The notes below the pieces were generated by a model, which saw only the letters and a program-made list of their open reading frames with translations, had not been told where the DNA came from and searched no databases. Shown in pieces: positions 1 to 12,724 of a stretch of DNA of 64,000 nt (position 1 is the stretch's first letter; the number at the start of each line of letters is the position of its first letter). The position numbers and the translations under genes are program-made. This DNA is from Clitoria ternatea (lineage: Eukaryota > Streptophyta > Magnoliopsida > Fabales > Fabaceae), in assembly GCA_037962975.1 (NCBI GenBank), contig CM075674.1:87498501-87562500 (forward strand). The letters are read 5' to 3'.

Positions 1-1560
1 AATTTTTTTATTAAAATATATTTACTAATCATTAATGAATTTAATATTAATTAATTAAATAAAAAGAAAATAGAATTTGTAAGTTATAATAATACTTTCA
101 AAAAAATTAATATAATTTATAAATAAATTAAATGACTTAAAAAACTATAATCAGTTAAAAAAGTTAACGACGAATTTAAGATTAACTTTCTTAGTGGTTA
201 TGTTTAGGGAACTTGAACTGAAGTCTCCTTAATGAGCACTATGGCTTGAACTTTGAACGCATATCAATTGTTAAGCTAATGTATGCTGGAGTCGACAAAG
301 ATTCGTCAAATTCCGTGACATCATAGTACAAAGCTTTAATTTCAGCCTTTATTGATTAACATATTTTTATATTCTCACCAATGACGCCTAACTTAGCAAC
401 TTGTCCACCATTCTTATAACAAAATGCGCTAGTGGCGCAACTTTTCAAACGCATCTCCCCACCCTTAAATAAAAAGGAAAAAGAAAGTGCCAAAGTGAAG
501 TCATTTTGCACCCCTGTAACCCCAAGTATATATGCATCACACTAATTTCAAGTGAGATAGGTAGATATTCGTAGAAATCTATAACTACACCGTTTTGGAA
601 ATTAGATTTTGTAATCAGATATAAAAATGTTTGGCTACAAATTCTCTTTTTTAAAGCTTAACCAATCATCAGTAATCAGAAACCATTTCTCCATATTCCT
701 TCTCATCACATTCTTATTAAGATGGGCAGCATTATTAATGGTGTAAAAACTGCTATTACCCCTCATAAACTAGACAACTGATAGGACATAAGTTTAATTT
801 GAACATAAATCAAGTAAAAATTCCTCAATTACGTTGAATTATTTCCAAGTTTAGCTTTTTTAGTCACTTGGATGGAGGAGGAGCATTGCTATTAAGAAGA
901 TAAGATATTCGTTTAACCATAAATAGTTAAACCAATTTAAAACTAAGCATAATTTGTTTCAGTAGAGAACAAGAGGGGGAACTAGGAATAATTGAGAGTG
1001 AGTTCCCATTACTGTTCTAATAGTGGCGACTGTCGAGTTGTACACAACCTGTTTTGCATTAAAAAAAATAGTGGCAATTCTGTAAAAGGAAAACACAAGT
1101 CCTGCTTTGGCTATGATGGAGATAAAAGAGAGAATGTTATTATTATTATAGTACTAGTAACTAGTAATCACTGAAGAAGACAATGGAAAAGTAAGTGGGG
1201 AATAGGAAAATAGTCTGGTCCAATTCAGCCCACATATATTATTAATGGATTAACCATCCATCCATGCATGCTTAGTTCAATCACTACATTCCCCTGACCC
1301 AAAATATACCAACTATAAAATATAAATTAAGACAGGGCTGGGTCCTGCTTAAACAGGGTTATGTACAGCCACATCAAACTTTACAATTAAAATGACTGTT
1401 ATTAGTCATTGATGCCACAAAAACGGCAATTGTAGCATTTGTTGGGGACCCTAAAAGCCTTATACACAACGGCTTCAAACAAAAAACGTTCTCCTTTTTC
1501 CATATTAAACATGGGGACAAAAAAGGGATGATGATGATGATAATGAATATGTTCCACTGA
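1..1560. other. Intergenic flank downstream of the sucrose transporter
   Basis: This AT-rich stretch holds no convincing reading frame on either strand. The part nearest 1560 should contain the 3' untranslated region of the minus-strand transporter gene, but I could not fix a poly(A) signal. A short GAT trinucleotide run lies at about 1527-1541. I see no transposon ends or tandem arrays here. Confidence 0.6.
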
Positions 1561-4364
1561 TTAATGGAATCCTCCTCCTGCTGCGGTTGCCGCCTTGGCC
1601 AAATCCGGCGGTGGAGACGGCAGCAGTATTATGGATAAAATACCACTGGCCGCCGCAGCCACAGCACCCACCACGAATGCTGGCAAGTTACCTCCTCCAA
1701 ATGCAGCATCCCATGGTCCGCTCAGCACTGACACCACCATCTGCATTACATATATTATGTGCTCACAGTTAGTCAATAGTTTCACACTAAATAATGTTTA
1801 CACATATGAATTGATCTAATCAATTAGAATAATTAATATGAAGTGAGTTAAATTTAATTTTAACCAACCTGTGGTATGACAATTGCAAGATTGAGAACTC
1901 CTAGAGACAACCCTGAAAATTTTGAACAAGAGACAAAAGGTTAAGCATTTTTTAATTTACGATGACCAATTATGAAACCCCAATTGATTAAAAATTTATT
2001 AGCTAAGTGGTTTTGATTGTCTTACCCTGGCCTGCCCCTGAGGTGCTGGAGAATATTGATGCAAGAGCAAAGGGTATGCTGTAAGTAATCTGAACACATG
2101 CATAAAGGAAGAGGGTTAGCATAGGTTATTACTGACTAGTGGCTACTGTAAAAAGTTCTTTGACTTTTCTATTGCACTTTTAACCCTTTTTCCTTTGAAA
2201 AATAAACGGAGAAATGAAGAGAAGTGTAGAAGTAGTTTTGTATTATAAACCAAAAACATCACGGAAAAGCTACCCTGCTATTTGCAAATTACAAGGCAAA
2301 AGTTAAATGCGTTGAATACAATCACGGTGCATAAAATATGACCTCAAACCTTGGATAACCAAAAAGATGGTGGTGGTAGAAGTAGTATCTTTTATTTTAT
2401 TGAAAGGATTAGGATATACGAGTCCCTTCCTCACTATCCTCAGTTCCAAAATTAATTTACTAAGGCCATGATAGCGTATGTAATTAAATCAAAAGGAATC
2501 ACCGAATCGCGATCAGAAAAAACCCGAAAACAATATTGTTACTGTCTTTTCCGTTTCAAACAAAGACAAGAGGCAAGAAACCGAATTTATAATTTCCAAA
2601 TACAGTCAAAATAAAATTTATCCAAGTAGGAATCAAAGTCCCAAATTCGCGAAAAAAAATCATAGACCTGCCCTGTATTTATCGAGTGGGCCCCAACACT
2701 CCGCAGTAGGAGCATCACCCACAAGAAAAACCAAACGAAAATCTTCGAAGATCGTAAATTCACATGACCCGTTCATGCATGGCGACTCAAATCCAAAATT
2801 TCATTCCCCTTTTTAAAACAAAATTAGGTAAAGCATTTTAACTTTTCCCTCGCTATATACTACAAAAAGAAATAATTATTATCTGTACTATATTCCCCTG
2901 CTCTCTACCATCCACCGATCCTTTAATTAGCAATAAAATATGTATTAATTGTCGCTCATATCTATAACTACACATATATGTTTTTTCAAAAAAAACATGA
3001 TTGGAAAAATAATAAATGCTTGAAGGTGACATGAGATGAAAATAATTAAAAATGAAGAAAGCATGGGTGTTTAGTTTAATTACCGCGAGGGGGATTCCGA
3101 GGACGGAGAAGAGAGCCAACGCGCCGGCTTTGATTCCGGCGGGGGGAGGAGGAGGATCTTGGTGGCCGGGGAGAAGGACGGCGTGGTGGCGAGATTGTTG
3201 GGCGAGTTTTGTAACCAAAACGGTCATGGCCAAACAAATAGCGAGCAAGAAGTTAACAATACCCCACAAGCGTTTCACGCCACCAACCCCACGCGCGAGA
3301 ATATCCACGCCCAAGGATGTGACACCGAGCACAACGGAATTCAACATGAGACCCAACGCGCCCGCGCGCACGCCTCTATCGTACGCCTTACCCTCCCCAA
3401 CCGTTCCCCCGTACACCTCTTTCCCCATCCAATCAGTGTCGAAAAGCAAGAAAGGGAACCACGCAATCCAGTTGAGACACGTCACCAAAAGAAGGATCCA
3501 CATCGGTCTCTTCAGTTCCCGAAAAGCACCGAATAACTGCCCGAAACACGGCATGCCTCCATGTGTCCCCGCACCCTCCCCATCCGCGTCAACACCGTTC
3601 GCGTTCTTCTCAAACGACACCGTTTTCTCCTTCACGTACGTCAAGGCTATGGTTGTCAGCGTTATCAGCAACGCAATGGAGAGGAAGAAGCAACTCTTCA
3701 GGTTCGCGCAGTAAACATCGCATGCTTTCGTTTTCGTGAACGGGAACATGTGGTGGAGGCCGCTGTAGGACCCGGCCGCGTACCCGAGGACGTTCCCGAC
3801 TGCCATGAAGAAAGAGAAGAAGGCGTTGGCATTTCTGGTTTTCCGGTGGTCGCCGGCGGAGAGGTCGGCGAGGAGTGCGCGGCAGGGACCTTGGAGCATG
3901 TTGTTGGCGACGTCGAGGATCCAGAAACCGACGACGAAGATGCCAATGGCACGGGGGCGGGTCTTCTTGTCGTTTGAGTCGCCGAACATGTGGCCAAGGT
4001 CGGCAGCGTAGCCGATGAGGAAGACGGCGATAGCGACAGCGAGTGCACCGGCGGCAATGAACGGACGGCGACGGCCAAAGCGAGAGGTGCAGCGGTCACT
4101 GTGGTAACCGACGATGGGCTGGACGAGCATGCCGGAGATTGGGCCGCAAAGCCAAATGAAGGCGGCCCAAGTGTGAGGGATACCGAGGAGCTGGACGTAT
4201 GGGGTTAAAAGGGAGAGCTGTAGGGCCCAGCCGAATTGCACTCCGGCGGCGATGGAGGCGACGACGATGATTTTACGGAGAGGACTGGACTCCGGCGGCG
4301 GTGCCTCGAGGTGGAGGGAGGAAGGTTTGGTGTTGTTGTGTTTGGTAGAAGAAAGAGGGTCCAT
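1561..4364 (-). CDS. SUT1: SUT1-type proton/sucrose symporter, four exons
   Basis: This gene encodes a plasma-membrane proton-coupled sucrose transporter (GPH/SUT family of the major facilitator superfamily), which loads sucrose into phloem or seed tissue. I place the exons at 4364-3084, 2089-2026, 1912-1869 and 1740-1561. All three introns are GT-AG, of 994, 113 and 128 bp. The coding phases join exactly: 427 codons, then 64 + 44 nt giving 36 codons, then 60 codons including TAA. The product is 522 residues, normal for type I SUTs. Exon 1 shows the G-W-A-L-Q-L-S helix at residues 45-51, the conserved histidine of LGIPHTW (His64) and the loop motif RFGRRRPF at 95-102. Exon 2 carries the IPFALASI helix, exon 3 encodes GLSLGVLNLAIVIPQ, and the last exon carries SGPWDAAFGGGN. 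The legume-like N-terminus argues for SUT1 rather than SUT2 or SUT4. Reading through intron 1 gives a false 503-residue frame with a meaningless tail. Confidence 0.95.
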
Positions 4365-4437
4365 TTTGAAAGAGTGTGAGTGTGTTTGGAGAGTTGTGTT
4401 GTGTGTTGTGTGTTGTGGGAGAGCGATGTTGGTGGGG

Positions 4438-4444
4438 ATTTATA
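4438..4444 (-). promoter_or_regulatory. TATA box of the sucrose transporter
   Basis: TATAAAT lies on the minus strand 74 bp upstream of the start codon at 4364. With the usual spacing of about 30 bp, transcription would begin near 4408-4414 and give a leader of roughly 45-50 nt rich in CA. This is inferred from motif and spacing only. Confidence 0.6.
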
Positions 4445-5890
4445 ATGAGAGGTGGGGTGAGGGAGTTGCATGGAATGGAGAGAGGGAATCTTGTGTGGAT
4501 AATGGTAAATTGGTAATTGTGATGTTGTTAGAAGCGCGTAGGCTTATCCGTTTGGGTAATTAAAAGCTTGAGAGATGTGTAGTGTTGTGGGGGAGGGTAA
4601 TTCAATGTGAGTTTCCTCGTTTGAAACTGCTGTAAATTCCACTTGTCTTCATTTCCACTCAACTTTTATGCTCTCTTTCTCTTACCTTCTCTGACTTTCC
4701 TCTTTCAACCTAGAATCAAACTTTCCTGTCAAAATTTACACTTTTCACTTCTTTCGTTTATCAAAACAATTTTAAACATATACACTATTCATTTTTTCTT
4801 CCAATTCTACCCTTCAAATAATTATTATAACAAGAAAGCCTAAAGTAAGCGAATAAGATAAAGAGAAATTGTATAAAGGGTATGATTGGAAATTTAATAA
4901 TACTTTCATTAAAGCCATGATAATTTTACGTGTTTCTTAGTTCTTGCTTGTGTTAGATTATTTTTATACAGCGTAAAACAAGATTGCGTTTATCAGTTTA
5001 TAGTTAATTGTTTCATACTTTTAGTGAGTTAATTAAAATAATCTGATGATTATTTAAAATAATTTATTGTCTTTAATAAAATTAAAAAATGAATTTTAAC
5101 AGGTGAGTATCCATTTAATTTAATCTACAGAAATAAATTGAATTTAAATAATATATTTGTTCATAGTCATAAAGGGTTTAGTTAATCTAAATCTTGAAGA
5201 CTAAGTTTAAACCATTAAAACTAATCATTTTTTACTCGGATGAATGTATTTATTTCATCCCAATATTAAAAAAAATATAAATGCACTCATTTTTTATGCA
5301 GCAAAAAAAGTTACCAGTTTTGATGACTTATATATCATGATAGAGGATTTTTCTAAATTTTAGAAAATAAGGCAAAGGTCAAAGGAGAATGCTGAACTAA
5401 TGATGGGGAGGGAGATGATGCAAAGGAAAAAGTTGGTGTGTAGAAGAAGGAGGATAAGGGTGGAGAGTGGAGACTGTACTAGAGTAAAGAGAAGAGGAAC
5501 TGGAAATTCTGATAGAGTAAGTGTTGTAATAAAGATGCAGTTATGGCGTTATTATTGGTGAACGTTGAATATGCATGGTCAATTAATGAGATTTCAGCAA
5601 ATTATCTGTGCATGTCAATCAATGCTGCTTATCTAAGTTAAGTTAGATCCAGTGTCAAATTAAATACTACTGGATATATAGATTATTCATGCTACAAATT
5701 CCAACATGTGTATTCTATATACTGTAGTGTATATAGTACTACTTCAGTAAGGGTACTTTGTATGCATGCATTGTTACAACGTAGGTAAAGAGACCCCAGA
5801 AAAATATAATGACTAGCTAACGCAAGTCAAATAAATTGAATATTAATGCGCAATCGTCAATATATGGTACCGTGACCTCTTCTTGTTTTT
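4445..5890. other. Upstream intergenic region of the transporter
   Basis: This region should contain the distal promoter of the minus-strand transporter. It is AT-rich, with a purine-rich, GA-heavy block at about 5395-5520. I find no supported gene. The short frames in it lack any recognisable domain. Confidence 0.5.
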
Positions 5891-6420
5891 TATTCTCTAG
5901 GTCCTATTAATTAATTCTAATAATCCTAGTTAAACAAAACTACAAATTTTGTAAATTGAACTTGGCATTTAAGAGTAGGATAAATCATTATTCTATTTTC
6001 TCATATTTTTAAGTAAACTTTTAAGTTAGACATATAAGATTTTTTTAATTAGTTAGATTTTATATATTTTTAAAATGTTTTAGTTGGATCCTCTTAGTTC
6101 ATTAAACGAGACTTGATGTGGCATTAATTTTGTTGACATAGTTATTTCATATGTTAGATGCTACTAATATGGTTACTCTACATTGACATGTAGACTTTAT
6201 ATGTCAAATGTTCATTGACGACTTCACGTGTCATTTACTCTTCAACCATGAACATCTGACATATGAAATCATCATGTTTGTAAGTCATATCATAACTTTG
6301 TTGACATAATTGGAGAGAAAGGATCTAACTAAATATTTTAAAAAGATGAAAATCTTAACTGATTAAAAAAATAGATATCTAACTTAAAATTGACTGAGAT
6401 TGTAATAGTCATTTAACGTT
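5891..6420 (+). repeat. Unclassified dispersed repeat, copy A
   Basis: The start, ATTCTCTAGGTCCTATTAAT, recurs almost exactly at 7671. Similarity then continues, with indels, for about 500 bp. Shared landmarks include the AAGAGTAGG block, a TAAGATTTTTTTAATTA block, an ACTTGATGTG-like block and a CACGT-TCATTTACT block. Both copies have the same orientation and follow a T run. Neither codes for protein. The family is unknown to me; a non-autonomous element or LTR fragment would fit. Confidence 0.6.
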
Positions 6421-7670
6421 AAGAAAAAGAAGGAAATGAGAGAATTTTACAAATCATATAATATTTATAAATAACTCAAAGATAGGGTTGGGTGGAAGGG
6501 GTTAATTCCTCCTTAATCAAGTGTAGAGAGTTCAATTCTCCATTACTCCTTCGTTTGCAACTCTGGGTATTTAATTTGATTATTGGCGATATGTTGAAAT
6601 TAATAAATAAATTATTTTGATTTTTCTAAAATTATTATAAATTAATTAAAAATTATTTAGAGACGATAAATTAAATAAATTAATGGAGTGGTAAATTGTA
6701 AATATAAAATGTGAAATAAAGAGGTTATGGTAAATTTGTGATTTACCAAATGGTAAAAGTAAAGTCTTTATTTAAGAAAAGAAAAGAAAACAGAAATGGC
6801 AAATGACGATTTTGCCCTAGTGGCTTTAAGACAAAATTCTCATATTTCTTCTTCATGTTTCACGCGGCGAGTGAAAGAGGAAATGCATGCCATTTTTGTT
6901 TCTTCCTCCATAACCGTAGCTTCGTGGCCCAAATCGGAGGTCCATTCGACGATGAAACTTGAAATTAAGGGCACATGATCGTGGGAACAAAGTGAGCCAA
7001 TTGGTACCACCAATTTCATGGTTCTTTCTCTCCCTCTCCCTTTATCTCTCTAGTCGTGCATGGCTTCATGCATAAGGGTTTCAATTTTTGGCACTTTTAT
7101 GGCAATATGGAGCTTGGGTATGGCTTTTATGGTAATGGGTGTGGCGAACAGCTAACGGGTTTTGTGTTTCAGTAAGTGTAGGTGTCAGAACGAGTTTCGG
7201 CAAGCTGTTAAGTGAAGTAGGAGTTGGAATCAGAACTAGAGCGGAGAATTATTAAGTCGTTGAGTGAGACCGACACCAAGAACAACTAGTGGAAATTTGG
7301 AATCGAGGTAAGGGGGTGTCCAGAGTTATAATTAATTAGAATTGGGTATTAATCCTAGTTAGGGTTTTGAAAAGAGATAACGTAATTGATGGAAAAATTT
7401 AGAATTGATTATGTTCATGCAATATATAATGATAGGAGAAATTATGTGAATTAATGAGTGAGAATTAATATGTATAAAGGATAAGGAATAATGAAATGAA
7501 ATGAATGATGATTTTAAAAATATATGAATTATGATGCTTGGTGTGTGATGTATGTGAAATTCAAGTTGTATGATGACTTAATAATGGAGCTTGTATGATA
7601 AATATGATTGATTGTATGTGTTGGGGTTCGGTCTGTGTGGTCACCCATTCGTATGAAAATTTATGTTTTT
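6421..7670. other. DNA between the two repeat copies
   Basis: The left part is AT-rich. The stretch at about 6796-7320 is less AT-biased and contains CT-rich runs followed by a segment resembling spliced leader sequence. No long frame or known domain is visible. The 60-codon frame at 6796-6978 has no recognisable similarity, so I do not call it a gene. It may belong to an unclassified transposable element. Confidence 0.35.
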
Positions 7671-8200
7671 ATTCTCTAGGTCCTATTAATTAATTCTAAT
7701 AATCCTAGTTAAACAAGAAAAAGTTAAAAAGATTATACAAAATTTTGTGAACTTCAACTACAAATTTTGTAACTTGAACTTAAGAGTAGGTTTAGGAGTT
7801 TGACATTTAAGAGATGGATAAATAATTATTTCAATTGCTTATCTTTCTAGTAAATTTTAGGTTAGATTGATAAGATTTTTTTAATTAATTAGATCTTAAA
7901 AATGTTTCAGTTAGATACCCTCATTCTATTTTTGAGTAACTTCATTAAGAGAGATTTGATGTGTCATTAACTCTATTGATGTAGTTGTTCTATGTGTCAG
8001 ATGCTATTGATGTGACTACTTCACACGTTAAATATGTCAAATATACATTAGCGACTCCACGTATCATTTACTATTTAACCAATAAACATTTAATATATGG
8101 AGTGATCATATTTGTAGGGCTCATGTCAGCAGCATCTAACATATATTACAGGGTTATACAATTAGCAAATAAGGACATGATTATATGATTGACGGTAAAT
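7671..8200 (+). repeat. Unclassified dispersed repeat, copy B
   Basis: This is a diverged second copy of the repeat at 5891-6420, in the same orientation. Relative to copy A it carries an extra AAGTTAAAAAGATTATAC-type insertion near 7718-7755 and other small indels. The small frame at 7985-8188 inside it is not conserved in copy A and is probably fortuitous. Confidence 0.6.
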
Positions 8201-10084
8201 ACTATAGATTGTACTTAGAAAAAATATAATATGAAAAAGAAAAAACTATACTTGTAGATATACAAGGGAAAAACCAATTTCATAAAATTGTCCATTTCTC
8301 CTTCGTTCCTCTCTTTTGTTCACTTCGAAGCATATTCAGTGGACTGTTAATTTAAAAATTTTGATTTTAAAAAAATATACAATATTATTTAAAACTAGTA
8401 GTACAATCTTCTCTAATTTGTTGGGACAGTGGTTAGTGGTTAGAACTCATTCTATTGACTTGTTTGGATCGGTTAGGATAAGGGTGGTGGTTAATTAATT
8501 CCCGTAACATTTGGACCCAAAAACCCGAAAAACATGCAACTCACAGAAAGAAAACAACGAAACGTGCAGTTCGTGTGTTGGTGGTACTGAGACAAACCTG
8601 AGAATTGCAAGATGAATGTATCAATAACCGCTCTTCGGACCAAATTATGCAACGGTTAATTTGTTTATAATTGTTTTGATTAAATTAGTCGTTGAATATC
8701 ACATCTGAATTATGCCTCAATAAACAAAACTTAATTAACTTTGACCTCAATTGTAAGAAAAACTTTATATTGCTAATTGGTGAAAAGTGAAAAAAAAAAA
8801 AATACATCAGCACGACCAAGGGAGAAAACATAAAGTAAAAAGTAATCAACTTTTTTCGCACATAATTTTTTTTATTGATTTTGTTTTTTTGCTGAACTTA
8901 TCTTGTGGTTGATATAACTATAAGTTGTAGTAAATCTTACGCGATTATATTTCGTTTAGTATACTTCATGTTTACGCTAAAAAAATATATATCTTGATAA
9001 GTTCATTCTCATCTCACTCGAACAACCATTAATGAGAGACTAAAGTGTTGGATTATCATGGACTGAAGTTTCTAGATACGAATCTACCTAATAGTACCAA
9101 TAGCTTCTTGTGCCCAAAAATCTCTAGCTGGTAGGTTTATCCATTACATAATCACATTTTTACCCATTAAACAATTTTAATTAAAAGCTTGATTATAAAC
9201 AATGATTACACAATCCATTATAGAATAAACAATGTTTAGACGGTTTGACATCGAGTACCTGAAAACGGTTAAAGTGCTTTGCCTCCCAAATTTTTTTTAT
9301 CAAGTGTTTATAAAATAAATTAAAATAAGAAAAAAAGGATGTTCATCTTTCTGATATTTTGCGGAAAGAGAAAATTTTTTAAAAAAAAGAAAGAACGAAT
9401 CGGATTCGAAAAAGAATAAAAATGGAAAAAAAAAAGAAAGAAAAGAAAAGAAAAGGGATACGAGCTTTGATAATAAAAGTTGGTTGTAAACCCACCGACA
9501 CCCTTTGACTAGTGGGCCCCAACCAACCGTCTACGATGAAGAAACAGTGCCGAACACGACGACGACGTTTTAATGTGATGCCGTCATCCTTCGCTGAAAA
9601 TAAGAGTGTCTTGTTTCATAAAAATTTATTCTCTATGTATTATATGGTGATGATGATATATTTGTAAAATAATAATAATAATAATTCAGAGTTTTGTGTG
9701 TATCTTTTATACTCTATACTAATTTTAATATATTATCGGGTTCTCTATCTTTAGATACCTCCTCGTGCCACATTCGCTTTTGCCCATAATAGAACGAATT
9801 TGAGGCAAGATCATTACATATATCGTTTGAATTTTGAAATTGAAAGGATAGGATCCTTAAGAAGAGTAATGCATTTTAAAAATCAATTTAAAAATTATTC
9901 CTAGAGTTCACACTACCAATCAATTTTTTGATGATTGAAATTTTAAATAATAATAATTTTTTACTTAAACAAATATTAATTAATTTAGTTAGTCACTTAT
10001 ATTTGTGTGTTTGTTAATTCTGTTTTGCTACAAAAGTCTAGAGTTAAGTGATTATAAGAAGTGGACTCAAATTCTAAATATTTT
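8201..10084. other. Intergenic region with a purine-rich tract
   Basis: There is no supported gene. A strongly purine-rich tract (A and G almost only) runs from about 9362 to 9458. It is followed by a less AT-rich block at about 9490-9600 containing repeated GACGAC, and then a short run of AAT triplets near 9669-9685. These could be remains of a promoter or untranslated region, but no coding sequence follows. Confidence 0.4.
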
Positions 10085-12690
10085 CATGTTGTTATAAATA
10101 GAGGCGGCATGGAAGTGTAACTCATGGATTATGGTTGGATGGAACATGAGAGGAGGATCCAGCAAAGGTCAAGGGGGTGTTAAATCTTATTTTAAAAGTA
10201 AATTTACTGGTGATACTTGGAACAGGCCTGTGTTGGATGGGGTTGAGTTTTCGATGTTGGGGAAGGATATCAATAATAAGATTAATGAGAAGTTTTTTGA
10301 GGAAGAGATACAGTTGACTGTTTGGGAGTGTGATGGGTCAAAAAGCCCAGGGCCTGATGGGTTTAACTTTAATTTTATTAAATCCTTTGGGAATTTATTG
10401 AAACCGGATGTGTGTAGAATGATGGAAGAGTTTTATGAAAACAGGATGTTGCCTGTCGGAGCAAATTCTTTTTTTAGCACTAATTCCAAAAGGTGTTGCT
10501 CAGGAAGGGTTAGGAGATTATAGACCCATATCTTTTGTGGGCAGTGTGTACAAAATTATTACTAAGGTGTTGGCTCGTCGGTTGAGGGGTGTTGTAGGTG
10601 GAATTGTTAGTGAGAATCAAACAGCTTTTATAGGGGGAAGAAATATGTTAGGTGGTGTGGTTGTGGCAAATGAGTTAATTGATGATGTCAACAGGAGACG
10701 CAATTCTTGTTTAACTTTTAAAGTGGATTTTGAGAAGGCATATGATTCAGTTTATTGGGATTTTCTATTTTATATGATGTGAAGGTTGGGTTTTACTGAT
10801 AAATGGATAACGATGTTGCTTAACGTCCTCATGTATGTTTGTTCTTGTGAATAGAAGTCCAACCCAAGAGTTTTCTATGAGGCAGGGTATAAGGCAGGGT
10901 GATTCTATGGCCCCTTTCCTATTTCTTTTTATGGCTGAAGGAATTAGTGGGCTAATGAGGGAGGCAGTGAAGAAGAATTTGTTCAATGGAGTAATTGTGA
11001 GGGATAATCAGGTGTGTATTTCTCACTTACAGTTTGCTGATGATACCTTATTCTTTGGTGAATTGTCTTTGAGGAATGTTATGACATTGAAAAATGTGTT
11101 GAAGTGTTTTGAATTAGTGTCTGGATTGAAGGTTAATTTTTCTAACAATAAATTGGGAGCTGTTTTGGGTAATGAGGAGGAAAGTATGTAGATTTGTTAC
11201 AGTGTAATATTATGAATCTGTCTTTTTTGTATCTTGGTATTCCGTTAGGGGCGAATCCAGGGAGAAGGTGTACTTGGGATCCTATTGTATTGAAATTTCA
11301 GAAAAAATTGTCCCGTTGGAACCAGCGTCATTTATCTTTTGGTGGTCGTCTTTGTCTCATTAAATCGGTACTTTCTTTGCTCCCTCTTTTTTCTTTTTTG
11401 TTTTAAAAGTGCTAACTTCTTTGCAAAGGTCTTTTTTGTGGGGAGGGGGTGAGGAGAGGAAAAAAATATATTGGGTAAAATGGGAACAAGTGTGTAGGAG
11501 TAAGGAGGCAGGTGAGTTGGGAGTGAGAGATTTGGGAAAATTTAATTTTGCATTATTAGGAAAGTAGGTGTGGAGGTTGTTGCGGGATCATGATTGTTTA
11601 TGGAGTAGAGTGTTAAAATCTAAATATGGGGGTGGTGTTTAGTCTAGGGATTGAGAGGGTTTTAGGAAAGGCTCGAGATGGTGCCGGGATTTAGGGAGTG
11701 TATTGGAATTGTCTGATGAGTTTGGGTGGTTTCGGTCTAATGTGAGGAGGGTGATGGGAGATGGGAGAAAAACAAGGTTCTGGGAGAAACAACGTTAAAG
11801 TCTAGGTACCACAAATTGTTCTTAATGTCATCACAACAACATGCTTTCGTAGCTGATATGGGCGTGTGGGAGGATAATACATAGGTCTGGGATTTAAAAT
11901 GATGCAGAGAATTCTTTATCTGGGAACATGATTTGTTATCATCTCTTCATTATGATCTTGGAAGTTTTGGTGGACTGTTTGTGGTAGAACAAGACTCATG
12001 GATATGGTTAGGATCTTTTTCTGGTCAGTTTTCTATGAAGTCAACTTATAATCTTTTACTTCAACATTCGGTTTTGTGGGATACACATTTTGTACGTTTG
12101 TTCCGGAATAATGTTATGCCTCTTAAAGTTGAAGGATTTGGATGGAGACTAATTCTTGATCGAGTTCAAACTAAGCCCAATTTAGCATTACGCGGCATTG
12201 TGTTTGATAATTTTAGTGGCTTATGTGTTTTCTGTGGTGAATGCGAAGAGAATTGTTCTCATCTTTTCTTTTCATGTAAAGTTTCTTACTCGTTATGGCA
12301 TATGTGTTTTGACTGGTTGGGTTATTGTTCAGTTTTGCATTATAGCAGCAAGGAACATTTTGAATGTACACTAGGATATGGGATTAATAATGTCATTCAA
12401 CTTGGGTTGGTTGTGATGTGGTTTACTACTGTTTGGACTATTTGGGATGCAAGGGATGACATCGTTTTCAAAGGAGGAAATGTGAATGTTGAGCATATGT
12501 TTGAATTGGTTCAGTACAAATCCTAGACTTGGTTAAGGTTTCACCTGAACGGGTTTTTTAGAAGTTTTGTTAAATGGTATAGGGAGTCTTTGTTATATCT
12601 ATCAGGACTGTAATTAAGTTTTTTTTATGTATATGGGTTAAGGTACCCCTTATACCTATATTAATATAATGTTTTCTCTTTTATCGATGA
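10085..12690 (+). pseudogene. LINE (L1-type) ORF2 remnant: reverse transcriptase and zinc-binding tail
   Basis: These are remains of a non-LTR retrotransposon polyprotein that copies its RNA by target-primed reverse transcription. Conserved reverse-transcriptase blocks appear in order: KSPGPDGF near 10341-10364, DYRPISF near 10517, the VDFEKAYDSV block near 10720-10750, RQGDS-PFLF near 10885-10925, and the catalytic FADD at 11033-11044. A SFGGRLCLIKSVL block follows at about 11336. The zinc-binding domain with C-x2-C and H-x3-C pairs lies in 11933-12526. The frame shifts at about 10480 and 10830 and meets further stops after 11400, so it is dead. The 3' end near 12600-12690 has the usual LINE tail: a region ending in repeated TATACC-like motifs, then a GATGAAAAAA stretch. 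The endonuclease domain is absent. Flanking target duplications were not found. Confidence 0.88.
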
Positions 12691-12724
12691 AAAAATTATA
12701 TAAATTATGTAACATGTAATATTA

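Noticed and set aside
2853..3083. C-terminal extension of the transporter read through from exon 1
   Set aside because: The frame crosses a GT donor at 3083 and loses all transporter similarity. The true C-terminus is encoded by three downstream exons with matching phases.
3052..4208. Several plus-strand frames opposite the transporter
   Set aside because: They are shadows of a GC-rich coding exon, with no domain and no independent signals.
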